This document shows positions 1 to 7,052 of a stretch of DNA of 19,171 nucleotides, piece after piece. Under the pieces are notes generated by a model. It searched no databases. It saw nothing but the letters and a program-made list of their open reading frames with translations, and had not been told where the DNA came from. Both the position numbers and the translations under genes were made by a program. Position 1 is the stretch's first letter, and each line of letters begins with the position of its first letter. Source of the DNA: CALMKX01 sp044869955 (GTDB taxonomy: Bacteria > Acidobacteriota > Thermoanaerobaculia > Multivoradales > SZUA-115); assembly GCA_044869955.1 (NCBI GenBank), contig JBIOYC010000269.1, forward strand, positions 1-19,171, written 5' to 3'.

Positions 1-1060
1 CGTACACGACCTCGATGGTCGTCGTCTCGGAAGCGGCGAGGGGACGGTCGAGGGCGACGAAGATCTGGCCCCGCCTCTGGCGATAGAAGAGGGGCTTGCC
101 TTCGCCGTCGGTGACGGCGCTCGCCACCAGGTCCGAGTGCATCCCGAGAGTGAGGAATCGCGCACTGCCGGCCACCGCCTCGAGCACGATCCGAGCGCGG
201 CCCGAAGCGTCCAGCTCTCGCCCGGAGAGCTGGAGGTCGAGAATGTACCGCTGCGGCTCCAGGCGGGAGAACCCCGGCACCCGCTCTCCGGTGGCACGCG
301 AGAGAGCCGTCGACACCCAGGTGTCCCATTGGCCGATGTCGTCCAGGCTGAGGCCGATGAGTCGGCCCCTGCGTTGCTCGCGGTGGATCAGCCGCTCGGT
401 GCGTTTCTCCTGTTTCCGGGTCAGCTCCGGGCGGACGAATTGTCCGAGGGTGACCTGCTCCTGATCCTCCGGGTCCAGGGAGTAGAGCATCTTCTCGCCC
501 TCCGCATCGAGGAAGATGCCGGCGAAGAATCCCTGGAAGACCAGATCACCGAGACCGTCCCGCAGCAGGGCGAGGTCGACCTCGAGGAGGCGCCGTTCGG
601 TACTCTTCTTCCAATCCGCGTAGATCCGGCCGGCCCGCTCGGTCTCTTCGGCCGAGGCCACCGCCGCCGGCCGCTTCGCGATGGCGTCGGCTGCCGCATC
701 GAGGGCGATGGCGAAGACGCCGCTCTCGATCGGCCGGTCGAGCCGCCTGTCGCCGGTGAAGTGGTCGAGCTGCCCGGCCTCGATGGCGTCCGGCGGCTCC
801 ATCACCACCCGGCCCTGACCCAGGAAGACGAACTCGACCGTCCGGCCCGCCACCGTCGAGGCCGGGAAGATCGTGCCCTTTTCGAGCTTCAAGGTCAGGG
901 GCCCGGTCGACAGGGTCAAGCGGGTGACGGCCCGGGGCGCTCCGGAGAGCGTCGAGCCCTCGATCTCGGTGAGCAGGGCCGCGGGGTCCAGGGCCTGCCC
1001 TCGGGCCGGCAGAGCGAGGCAGGCGGCGAGGGTGACGAACTGAGTGAGACGGCGCTTCAT
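1..1060 (-). CDS. Secreted M1-family metallopeptidase-like protein, N-terminal part (partial)
   Basis: The reading frame starts at the ATG complementary to 1058-1060 and stays open to the window edge, giving 353 residues with no C-terminus. A GGAGG Shine-Dalgarno sequence lies 5 nt before the start. Residues 1-21 look like a signal peptide (MKRR, a hydrophobic stretch, then ARG before QALDP), so the product is probably exported. Residues 40-120 hold a beta-rich region with a TIFPAS..AGR..EFVFLGQGRVVMEPP pattern. About residues 270-353 (LDLQLSGRELDASG... to TIEVVY) resemble the N-terminal beta domain of M1 aminopeptidases. From family knowledge, long acidobacterial M1 peptidases begin this way; the HExxH zinc site would lie outside the window, so peptidase activity is inferred. 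Only 9 nt separate it from the ATP-grasp gene before it, so it is probably the last visible gene of that operon. Confidence 0.62.
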   Translation of the reverse strand, partial: MKRRLTQFVTLAACLALPARGQALDPAALLTEIEGSTLSGAPRAVTRLTLSTGPLTLKLEKGTIFPASTVAGRTVEFVFLGQGRVVMEPPDAIEAGQLDHFTGDRRLDRPIESGVFAIALDAAADAIAKRPAAVASAEETERAGRIYADWKKSTERRLLEVDLALLRDGLGDLVFQGFFAGIFLDAEGEKMLYSLDPEDQEQVTLGQFVRPELTRKQEKRTERLIHREQRRGRLIGLSLDDIGQWDTWVSTALSRATGERVPGFSRLEPQRYILDLQLSGRELDASGRARIVLEAVAGSARFLTLGMHSDLVASAVTDGEGKPLFYRQRRGQIFVALDRPLAASETTTIEVVY

Positions 1061-1069
1061 ACCGGCCTC

Positions 1070-2320
1070 CTACTCGCGCAGCCGATCCGCCTCGGTCTTG
1101 CGCCAGAACTGGATGAGCCCCCAGAAATGGTCGGTGAACTCCTCGATCTCATGGGGGGGGAACAAGGCCGCCACCTTGCTCCGGACCGCCTCCTTGGCCT
1201 TCTCGCTGCCGAAGAACTCCCACGCCACCTCGTCCAGGCGGGCCAGGTGCTGGGCGCAGAAGTCCTCGAAACGGTCGGCCTCGAAGCGCTCGGCGGCGAT
1301 TCTCGCGTAGCCGGAGAGCTTCTCGCGGAATGACAGGTCCGGGCGGTCGGCGATCGCGTAGTACGGCTCCCAGTCGAGCGTCTTGCGCATCTTACGGCCG
1401 GTCGCGGCGCAAAAGATGCTCCAACGCAGCTGGGCCTTGACCAGCCAGGGGAAGTGGTAGTGCAGCGAGGTCACCTGCGAGTCCGGACAGGCGTTGGCGA
1501 AGTCGATCGGATAGAACACACCGTCCTGGCGCAGAGACTCGCAGGAGTTGAAGTCCCAGCCGAAGAAGCTGTTGATGGTCAGGACGTAGTCGGAGAGCAC
1601 CTGGGCCTCCTCCTCGGAGAGGAAGTTGAAGCCCACCTCGTAGCGAGCGTGAAGGGGCGCCGAGGGGTTGTAGCGGATGCAGCGCACCTGGGGCCCGAGA
1701 CCGATGGCACGCACGAAGAGGTCGAAGTCGGCGACGGCCTTCTGCAAATGCATCACGTTCTTGCCGCTGCCCTCGTAGGCGTTGCGCAGGGCGTCTGCGT
1801 CCTCGATGCGCGACACTCCCTTCCAGGCTCCGCCGTCGTAGGGCTTCATGAACATCGGGTAGCCGATCTTCTCGCCGATCTCCCGTAAGCTGAAGAGCTT
1901 GGCGTAGCGCTCGAGCGTGACCTGGAGATCGTCGGTCGGCTCGTATTCCTTGGGTGGCAACATCCAGGTCTCGGGGATCGGCAAGCCCAAGCGCATCATC
2001 GCGCAGTAGGTCGAGTGCTTCTCCATCGACTGGATCGCCCAGGGATTGTTGAACACGTAGAGGTCATTCATGATAACCCCTTTCTTGATCCACTCGCGGC
2101 TGGTGTGGTACCAGTGAGTGAGGCGGTCCACCACCAGGCTGTACTTGACCGGCTGGCGCAGATCGAAGGGCTCGATGGTCACCCGCTCGACGGCGAAGTC
2201 CAGGGTGTCGCCGCCGATCGGTATCTTGAGCTTCAGGCGCTTCATGATCTCTTCGTAGCAGAGGGGCCAGCAGAGGTCCGCACCCAGCGACAGGCCGATC
2301 CACTTCGTGACGTTCGCCAT
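1070..2320 (-). CDS. ATP-grasp ligase (RimK/carboxylate-amine ligase-like), first of two
   Basis: A 416-residue cytoplasmic protein with no signal peptide. Residues 85-120 (MNDLYVFNNPWAIQSMEKHSTY...LGLPIPETW) match the entry region of RimK-like ATP-grasp enzymes. Residues 153-170 (GYPMFMKPYDGGAWKGVS) form the ATP-binding hairpin with Lys159, and residues 255-280 (WDFNSCESLRQDGVFYPIDF.N) fit the metal-binding segment. About 110 helical residues at the C-terminus form an extension I do not recognise. ATP-grasp ligases activate a carboxylate as acyl phosphate and join it to an amine or thiol; the substrates here cannot be read from the sequence. The ATG at 2320 follows AAAGGA (10 nt before) and AGGA (2 nt before). 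It lies third in a leftward operon, 44 nt after the esterase gene. An eight-base G run at 1153-1160 (C8 in the coding strand) sits near codon 387. Confidence 0.85.
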   Translation of the reverse strand: MANVTKWIGLSLGADLCWPLCYEEIMKRLKLKIPIGGDTLDFAVERVTIEPFDLRQPVKYSLVVDRLTHWYHTSREWIKKGVIMNDLYVFNNPWAIQSMEKHSTYCAMMRLGLPIPETWMLPPKEYEPTDDLQVTLERYAKLFSLREIGEKIGYPMFMKPYDGGAWKGVSRIEDADALRNAYEGSGKNVMHLQKAVADFDLFVRAIGLGPQVRCIRYNPSAPLHARYEVGFNFLSEEEAQVLSDYVLTINSFFGWDFNSCESLRQDGVFYPIDFANACPDSQVTSLHYHFPWLVKAQLRWSIFCAATGRKMRKTLDWEPYYAIADRPDLSFREKLSGYARIAAERFEADRFEDFCAQHLARLDEVAWEFFGSEKAKEAVRSKVAALFPPHEIEEFTDHFWGLIQFWRKTEADRLRE

Positions 2321-2364
2321 GGTCCTAGCGTCCTTTCTCGTCTTTACGAGAGGCGATGCCGTTC

Positions 2365-3501
2365 CTACTCATAGATCATCCAAAGGGGCCCCGGGAACAG
2401 CCAGGAAAGGGCCTGGCGCAGCCGGTCGCGCCAATTCTCCCAGTTGTGACCGTCGCGGGCCTCGGCGTAGCGGACCTCCATGCCGGTGGCCTGCAGCAGG
2501 GGCACGAGCGAGCGGTTTTCGTAGATCAGCGACTCGTAGGTGCCGCAGGAAACGAAGACCTTCTGCGCCGGTCGCCCCGGACGGTCTCGGAACTCGTTGA
2601 CCCAGGCGACCACGGGATCGAAGGCCGGCCCCCGCTTGTGGTGGCCGATGTCGGTGAAGGCGAAGGAGCCGGACTGCAGGAGCAGGCGGCCGAAGACCCC
2701 GGGGTGGCGCCAGGCCGTCGACAGAGAGGCGACGCCGCCGAAGCTCGCTCCCATCAGGCCGCGCGCCTCCGGCCGGGCGTCCAGGGGATACTCCTTCTCG
2801 AGGAAGGGCAGCAGCTCCTCGGTCACGAAGCGGCCATGGGCCGGGTCGGCCGCGTACTCCACCAGCCGGCGGGGCGAGCTGATCAGGGCCACCACCATCG
2901 GAGCCACTTCCATGCGGTGGATCAGGTTGTCGAGCACGGTGCCCAGGCTGGCGTAGTTCAGGTAGTCGTCGCCGTCGTGGACGATCAGCAAGGGATAGCG
3001 GCGGGTGCGGCGGAAGCGTGCCGGCAGGTAGACCTTCACCGCCTGGCGCCGGCTGAGGACCTTGCTGCGCAGGGGGTGCTCCTCGTAGGAGCCGGAGCGC
3101 GCCTCGGGGTCGAAGAAGCTCCAGTCGGGGCGCTCGTAGCTGCCGGTGGTCGCCACGGAGTTGGCCCCAAAGGGGTCTCGCGCGGTCAGCGGGTTGAGGG
3201 GATCGCGGATCCATTGGTGGGCGCCGCCGTGGACGACGTTGAGCTTGTACTCGAAGCGGGACTCGGGCGGGACCTCGAGGACCAGGTACCACAGCTCCGA
3301 GCCGGCGATGCGCTTGAACGGCCGCGAGGTCGGCAGGCCGTAGATGAAGTGCTGGAGCAGGACGTTGTCGGCCGGGCCGTGGTAGGCGAAGGTGACCGAC
3401 GGGCCCTCGACCAAGGGGAAGCGGCGGGCCTCGAGGAATTCCTCGATCGCCTTCTTGGTCAGCCGCTTCTTGCGGCTCTCGAGCTCGTGGATGGCGAGCA
3501 T
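2365..3501 (-). CDS. Enterochelin-esterase-like alpha/beta hydrolase with N-terminal E-set domain
   Basis: A 378-residue protein in two parts. Residues 1-125 form an early-set (CBM48-like) beta domain, as in Fes-type esterases (VTFAYHGPADNV, then LEVPPESRFEYKLNV, then DPLNPLTARDPFGANS). Residues 150-372 form the esterase-D-type alpha/beta hydrolase, with YPLLIVHDGDDYLNYASL and the nucleophile elbow GASFGG (Ser253). The likely catalytic His352 lies in ARDGHNWENWR, and the acid is probably in the CGTYESLIYENR segment near residue 320. No signal peptide is seen, so it should act in the cytoplasm. Its ATG shares one base with the stop of the upstream S51-like gene (TGATG), which points to translational coupling. 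Fes-type enzymes hydrolyse ester bonds of siderophores or related esters; with two ATP-grasp ligases nearby, an ester-containing product or intermediate is an inference. Confidence 0.88.
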   Translation of the reverse strand: MLAIHELESRKKRLTKKAIEEFLEARRFPLVEGPSVTFAYHGPADNVLLQHFIYGLPTSRPFKRIAGSELWYLVLEVPPESRFEYKLNVVHGGAHQWIRDPLNPLTARDPFGANSVATTGSYERPDWSFFDPEARSGSYEEHPLRSKVLSRRQAVKVYLPARFRRTRRYPLLIVHDGDDYLNYASLGTVLDNLIHRMEVAPMVVALISSPRRLVEYAADPAHGRFVTEELLPFLEKEYPLDARPEARGLMGASFGGVASLSTAWRHPGVFGRLLLQSGSFAFTDIGHHKRGPAFDPVVAWVNEFRDRPGRPAQKVFVSCGTYESLIYENRSLVPLLQATGMEVRYAEARDGHNWENWRDRLRQALSWLFPGPLWMIYE

Positions 3502-4439
3502 CAGCCTCCCTCGATCGGCATCAGCCCGCCGTCCGCGGTCAGGCGGCGGGTCTCGGGCAGGGGCTTCCAGCCGCCGCCGGCACGCCGCACCAGCCGAGTC
3601 TTGGGGTCGAAGGCCACCGCGGTCAGGGGGGCGAAGCGGCGGGCGAAGAGGGCGACCAGCACCGGATCCTCGAGCGCCAGGCGCTTGCTGGCATGGGGCA
3701 GGGGCAGGACGTCGTCGAAGAGACGGAGCCCGCGCTCGAGCACCTCGGCGTCGCCCGGTCCCTGGGGTGGATGGTCGTGGAAGAGCACCACCTGCGACCC
3801 GAGGGCCATGGCCCCCGCGGACCAGGCGAAGACCGGGTGGCGAGGCGCGAGGTCGAGCACGCCGAAGAGGCGCAGCCGGTTCACCAACACCGCCACGTGG
3901 CCACCTGCGATGGCGAGGGCGGTCGTACCTGCCAGCTCCTTCGCCATCGCAGCGCGCAGCCGCAGCAGAGCCGGCCGATCGAAGGGCTTGGCGGCCGCCT
4001 CGAAGTCCTCGTGGGCCGCGCGGATCCGTTCCAGGTGATGGGCGTCGAGCTGGCGGACGGTCTCGATCGCGGCCTGACGCTCGGGCTCGATCAAGGAGGG
4101 AGCCAGCCCCTCCTTGCGGGCCAGCTCGCGGGCGGTGCGCAGCGCGTCGGCGAGGCGCAGGCGGTACAGCTCCTGGAGGTCCCTCAGCCGCTCCTGGCGC
4201 TGGTGGTAGAGCTGGGCGAGCTTCGGATCGTCGGCGAAGAGCTGTTCGGCTCGAGCGTAGAGGCGCAGGTTGACCACCGGACGGCCCAGGTGCTCGCGCA
4301 TCTCCTCGACCTCGGCCTCACGCTCCTGCCAGCCGGCCGTGACGGCGGCAATGGGCCCTTCGAGGCCCAGCTCGTCGAAGGCGGTGACCAGGATGGGATG
4401 GAGGCGCTGAGGCCCCAGCAGAACGATCGTGCGTGCCAT
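3501..4439 (-). CDS. Peptidase S51 / class-I glutamine-amidotransferase-like protein
   Basis: A 312-residue protein starting at ARTIVLLGPQRLHP; the ATG at 4439 is chosen because upstream codons lie in the divergent promoter and look non-coding. Residues 5-40 form a Rossmann-like entry (IVLLGP...IAAVTAGWQ). Residues 172-183 (TTALAIAGGHVA) match the glycine-rich strand-turn of S51 enzymes, and residues 203-212 (VFAWSAGAMA) the nucleophile elbow, with Ser207 as candidate; His249 (LPLPHASKRL) may be the partner. About 100 charged helical residues (70-170) are inserted before the conserved core, which is unusual compared with PepE or cyanophycinase. The family includes dipeptidases and cyanophycinases that hydrolyse aspartyl peptides. 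It is probably the first gene of the leftward operon. There is no Shine-Dalgarno sequence, and a GATAAT box ends 9 nt before the ATG, so it may be leaderless. The family assignment is motif-based and moderately sure. Confidence 0.6.
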   Translation of the reverse strand: MARTIVLLGPQRLHPILVTAFDELGLEGPIAAVTAGWQEREAEVEEMREHLGRPVVNLRLYARAEQLFADDPKLAQLYHQRQERLRDLQELYRLRLADALRTARELARKEGLAPSLIEPERQAAIETVRQLDAHHLERIRAAHEDFEAAAKPFDRPALLRLRAAMAKELAGTTALAIAGGHVAVLVNRLRLFGVLDLAPRHPVFAWSAGAMALGSQVVLFHDHPPQGPGDAEVLERGLRLFDDVLPLPHASKRLALEDPVLVALFARRFAPLTAVAFDPKTRLVRRAGGGWKPLPETRRLTADGGLMPIEGG

Positions 4440-4500
4440 CGGCGGTGTATTATCCCTGCGCCGCCCCCCCAGGCGCGAAACCTCCTCCACGGAACCTGCC
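4440..4500. promoter_or_regulatory. Divergent promoter region with overlapping -10 boxes
   Basis: This 61-bp gap separates two divergently transcribed genes. Its one AT-rich spot, GTATTATCC at 4447-4455, reads TATTAT on the plus strand (4448-4453) and GATAAT on the minus strand (4454-4449). Both resemble a -10 element and share five bases. The minus box lies 9 nt before the ATG of the S51-like gene, and the plus box about 47 nt before the ATG of the second ATP-grasp gene. No clear -35 element is seen for either. A C7 run lies at 4464-4470 in the plus-strand leader. The overlap would force the two arms to compete for, or share, one polymerase-binding site. This is a prediction from sequence only. 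Confidence 0.45.
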
Positions 4501-5718
4501 ATGCACGTCATCCTCGTCGAGCCGGCGTTCCCGTTCAATCAGCGTAAGTTCCTCAAAGCATTGGCCGAAGTCGGCGCGAAGGTGAGCGCGATCTCGGAGT
4601 ACCCGGCGGACTCCCTGGGTGAGTTGAAGGGGGTGTTGTCAGACTTCGAGCAGGTCCGCTCGGTGGTCCACGAGGAGTCGATGGTCGAGGCCGTCCGCCG
4701 CCTCCAGCGCCGCGGCTGGGTGGACCGGCTGGAGGCGACGGTGGAAGCGCACGTGATGAACGTCGCGCGGGTGCGGGAGGCCTGCGGGATCCCGGGCACC
4801 TCGGTCGAGACCACCTTCCTGTGCCGGGACAAGCCGGCGATGAAGGAGTTCCTGCGACGCCATGCCATCCCCTGCGCCCGCTCGACCGGCGCCGACACCC
4901 TGGAAGAGGGTCTCGCCTTCGCCCACGAGACTGGCTACCCCCTGATCGTCAAGCCCCGCGACGCCGCCGGCGCCTCCGGCACCTCTCGGGTCGAGTCCGA
5001 TGCAGAGCTCACGACCGCTTTGAGGCAGGGCGGCGTCGGAGCCGGGGCCTCAGTGGCCATCGAGGAGTTCATCGAGGGGCACGAGGGCTTCTTCGACACT
5101 CTCACTATCGGCGGCCGGGTCGCCCACGAGTTCATCACCCACTACTACCCCAACGTCCTCGACGCCATGCGCAAGCGGGACGTCTCTCCGGTCTTCATCG
5201 CCACCAACCGGCTCCACTCGTCCGGCTACGACGAGGTCAAGCTCCTCGGCCGCCGGGTCATCGAGGCCCTGGGCATCGACACCTCGGCCACTCACATGGA
5301 GTGGTTCTTCGGCCCCAAGGGCCTCAAGTTCTCGGAGATCGGCTGCCGTCCTCCCGGTGTCGGTGCCTGGGACCTCTACTGCGCCAGCAACGAGATGGAC
5401 GTCTATCGCGAGTGGGCGGCGGCCCTGGTGCTGGGCCGGCCGACCCAACGCCCCAGCCAGCGATTCGCCGCGGGACTGGTCAACCTGCGGCCGGACCGCG
5501 ACGGGCGGATCGTCGCCTACGAGGGAGTCGACGAGATCGTGGGGGCCCTGGGTGACCAGGTCATCGACTACCACTTCCCGCCCCTGGGCTCGGGCACTCA
5601 GCCGGTCGAGGCCGGCTACATGGCCAACGCCTGGGTCCGGCTGCGGCATCCCGACTACGACCAGCTGCGCGAGCTGCTCGCCCTGGTGGGCCGGAAGGTG
5701 AGGGTCCGCGCCCAGTGA
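4501..5718 (+). CDS. ATP-grasp ligase, second of two (carboxylase/carbamoyl-phosphate-synthase-like type)
   Basis: A 405-residue cytoplasmic protein beginning MHVILVEPAFPFNQRKFLKAL; this ATG is preferred because the conserved N-terminal Rossmann-like strand begins exactly here. Residues 1-105 form the pre-ATP-grasp domain. Residues 106-125 (FLCRDKPAMKEFLRRHAIPC) lead into the ATP-grasp fold, with ATP-binding Lys151 in LIVKPRDAAGASGT and EEFIEG at 188-193. The acidic metal ligands are probably Glu267 (THMEWFF) and Glu279 (FSEIGCRPPG). A small C-terminal beta domain follows (residues 320-405), as in PurK/PurT- or carboxylase-like enzymes. It should form an amide bond using ATP; the substrate is unknown. 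It differs in subfamily from the leftward ATP-grasp protein, so the two probably do separate ligations. Its last four bases overlap the next gene, indicating coupling. The ribosome site is weak (only GGA about 9 nt upstream). Confidence 0.87.
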   Translation: MHVILVEPAFPFNQRKFLKALAEVGAKVSAISEYPADSLGELKGVLSDFEQVRSVVHEESMVEAVRRLQRRGWVDRLEATVEAHVMNVARVREACGIPGTSVETTFLCRDKPAMKEFLRRHAIPCARSTGADTLEEGLAFAHETGYPLIVKPRDAAGASGTSRVESDAELTTALRQGGVGAGASVAIEEFIEGHEGFFDTLTIGGRVAHEFITHYYPNVLDAMRKRDVSPVFIATNRLHSSGYDEVKLLGRRVIEALGIDTSATHMEWFFGPKGLKFSEIGCRPPGVGAWDLYCASNEMDVYREWAAALVLGRPTQRPSQRFAAGLVNLRPDRDGRIVAYEGVDEIVGALGDQVIDYHFPPLGSGTQPVEAGYMANAWVRLRHPDYDQLRELLALVGRKVRVRAQ

Positions 5719-7049
5719 CCTGCCTCGTCGTCCACGGTCACTTCTACCAACCGCCCCGCGAAGAGCCGACCACCGGCGAGATCCCCCCCGAGGAAGGGGC
5801 GGATCCATACGCCAACTTCAACGAGAAGATCACCGCCGAGTGCTACATGCCGAATGCGGCGCTCGGCAACTTCCACCGCATGTCGTTCGACGTCGGTCCG
5901 ACCCTGGTCTCCTGGCTGGCCCGCCACGCGCCGCGCACCTGGAAGCGCATCGCCTCGTCCGGCGGCGGGTTGGCGCAGAGCTATCACCACACCATCCTGC
6001 CCCTCGCCAGCCGGCGGGAGAAGGAGCTCCAGATCGCCTGGGGCCGGGCCGAGTTCGAGCACCGGTTCGGTCGCCGGCCACGGGGCCTCTGGCTGCCGGA
6101 GACGGCCGCGGACGCCGAGACCCTGACGGTCGCGGCCGAGCAGGGCTTCGAGCTCACCGTCCTCGCCCCCTGGCAGGCCGCGGTCGCCCATCTCGACCCC
6201 TTCGAGCCGTATTGGGTGGAGTTGGCCGGAGGGCGGCGGATCGCGGTCTTCTTCTACCACGGGGCTCTGTCGGGCCGGCTCTCCTTCGACCCCGGGATCA
6301 GCATCAACGCCGACGCCTTTGCGACGCATCTCCTGGCTCCTCTGCGCCGCTTCGCGGAGCGGCGTCACGGTCGGCGCGGGATCGTTCTGCTGGCCACCGA
6401 CGGTGAGCTCTACGGCCACCATCAGCGCCATCGGGAGCACTTCCTCCGCCACCTGATGCGCCATGCGGCGCCCGAGGCCGGCTTCACCGTGACCACGCTC
6501 GAGAGCTATCTCGACGAGCACCCCCCTGGTCGGACCATCGGCTTGGCAGAGCCCACTTCCTGGAGCTGCCACCACGGCGTGGCCCGCTGGGCGGGGGACT
6601 GTCCCTGCAGCCGGGAGTCCGGCTGGAAGGCACCGCTGCGGGCTCTCCTGGTGCGGGTCGCCGCGGCCGTCGACGAGGTCTGGGAGCGCGAAGCCGCGGC
6701 CTGGTTCGAGGAGCCGGGCGTGGTGCTCGAGCGCTCGGTGGAGGTCGTCCTCGGCGCCCTGCCCCTGGCTCGGCTGGCGGCACAGACGGCACGGCGCCGG
6801 CTCTCCCGCCAGCAGCTCACCGGCCTACGCCACCTGATCGAGGCACAGTGGCTGCGCCACCGGATGTTCGCTTCCTGCGCCTGGTTCCACGGCCAGTGGG
6901 ATCGTCTGGAGCTACGCAACAACCTCGCCGCCGCTCGCGCCGCCCTGGCCCGAGCGGAAAGCGTCACGGGCGCTCCGCCGGCCCCCTGGTTCGAGGCTGA
7001 GCTCGCCGCGCTGGCGCCCGCGAGCGAGCGCCAGGCTCTCTCGGCCTGA
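5715..7049 (+). CDS. Glycoside hydrolase family 57-like protein (DUF3536-type)
   Basis: A 444-residue protein starting at GTG 5715, overlapping the previous stop by four bases (GTGA). The start is fixed by the family's N-terminal motif VVHGHFYQPPRE (residues 5-16). Other GH57 landmarks follow: YANFNEKITAECYMPNAA (32-49), GPTLVSWL (61-68), LWLPETAAD (125-133, with Glu129 the likely nucleophile) and ATDGELYGHH (227-236, with Asp229 the likely acid/base). Residues 280-300 (TSWSCHHGVARW..DCPC) match the start of the C-terminal DUF3536 region. DUF3536 proteins I know of are considerably longer, so this looks like a compact version; the reading frame itself is intact. GH57 enzymes act on alpha-glucans as amylases, branching enzymes or glucanotransferases. 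No signal peptide is seen, so it should act in the cytoplasm. Context links it to the ATP-grasp gene it overlaps. Confidence 0.88.
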   Translation: MTCLVVHGHFYQPPREEPTTGEIPPEEGADPYANFNEKITAECYMPNAALGNFHRMSFDVGPTLVSWLARHAPRTWKRIASSGGGLAQSYHHTILPLASRREKELQIAWGRAEFEHRFGRRPRGLWLPETAADAETLTVAAEQGFELTVLAPWQAAVAHLDPFEPYWVELAGGRRIAVFFYHGALSGRLSFDPGISINADAFATHLLAPLRRFAERRHGRRGIVLLATDGELYGHHQRHREHFLRHLMRHAAPEAGFTVTTLESYLDEHPPGRTIGLAEPTSWSCHHGVARWAGDCPCSRESGWKAPLRALLVRVAAAVDEVWEREAAAWFEEPGVVLERSVEVVLGALPLARLAAQTARRRLSRQQLTGLRHLIEAQWLRHRMFASCAWFHGQWDRLELRNNLAAARAALARAESVTGAPPAPWFEAELAALAPASERQALSA

Positions 7050-7052
7050 GGG

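Noticed and set aside
137..1333. A 398-codon open frame on the plus strand
   Set aside because: It spans the junction of two leftward genes that have a signal peptide, a GGAGG site and recognisable folds; the plus-strand translation has none.
2356..4038. A 560-codon open frame on the plus strand
   Set aside because: It is antisense to the esterase and S51-like genes, whose catalytic motifs are clear; its translation shows no domain.
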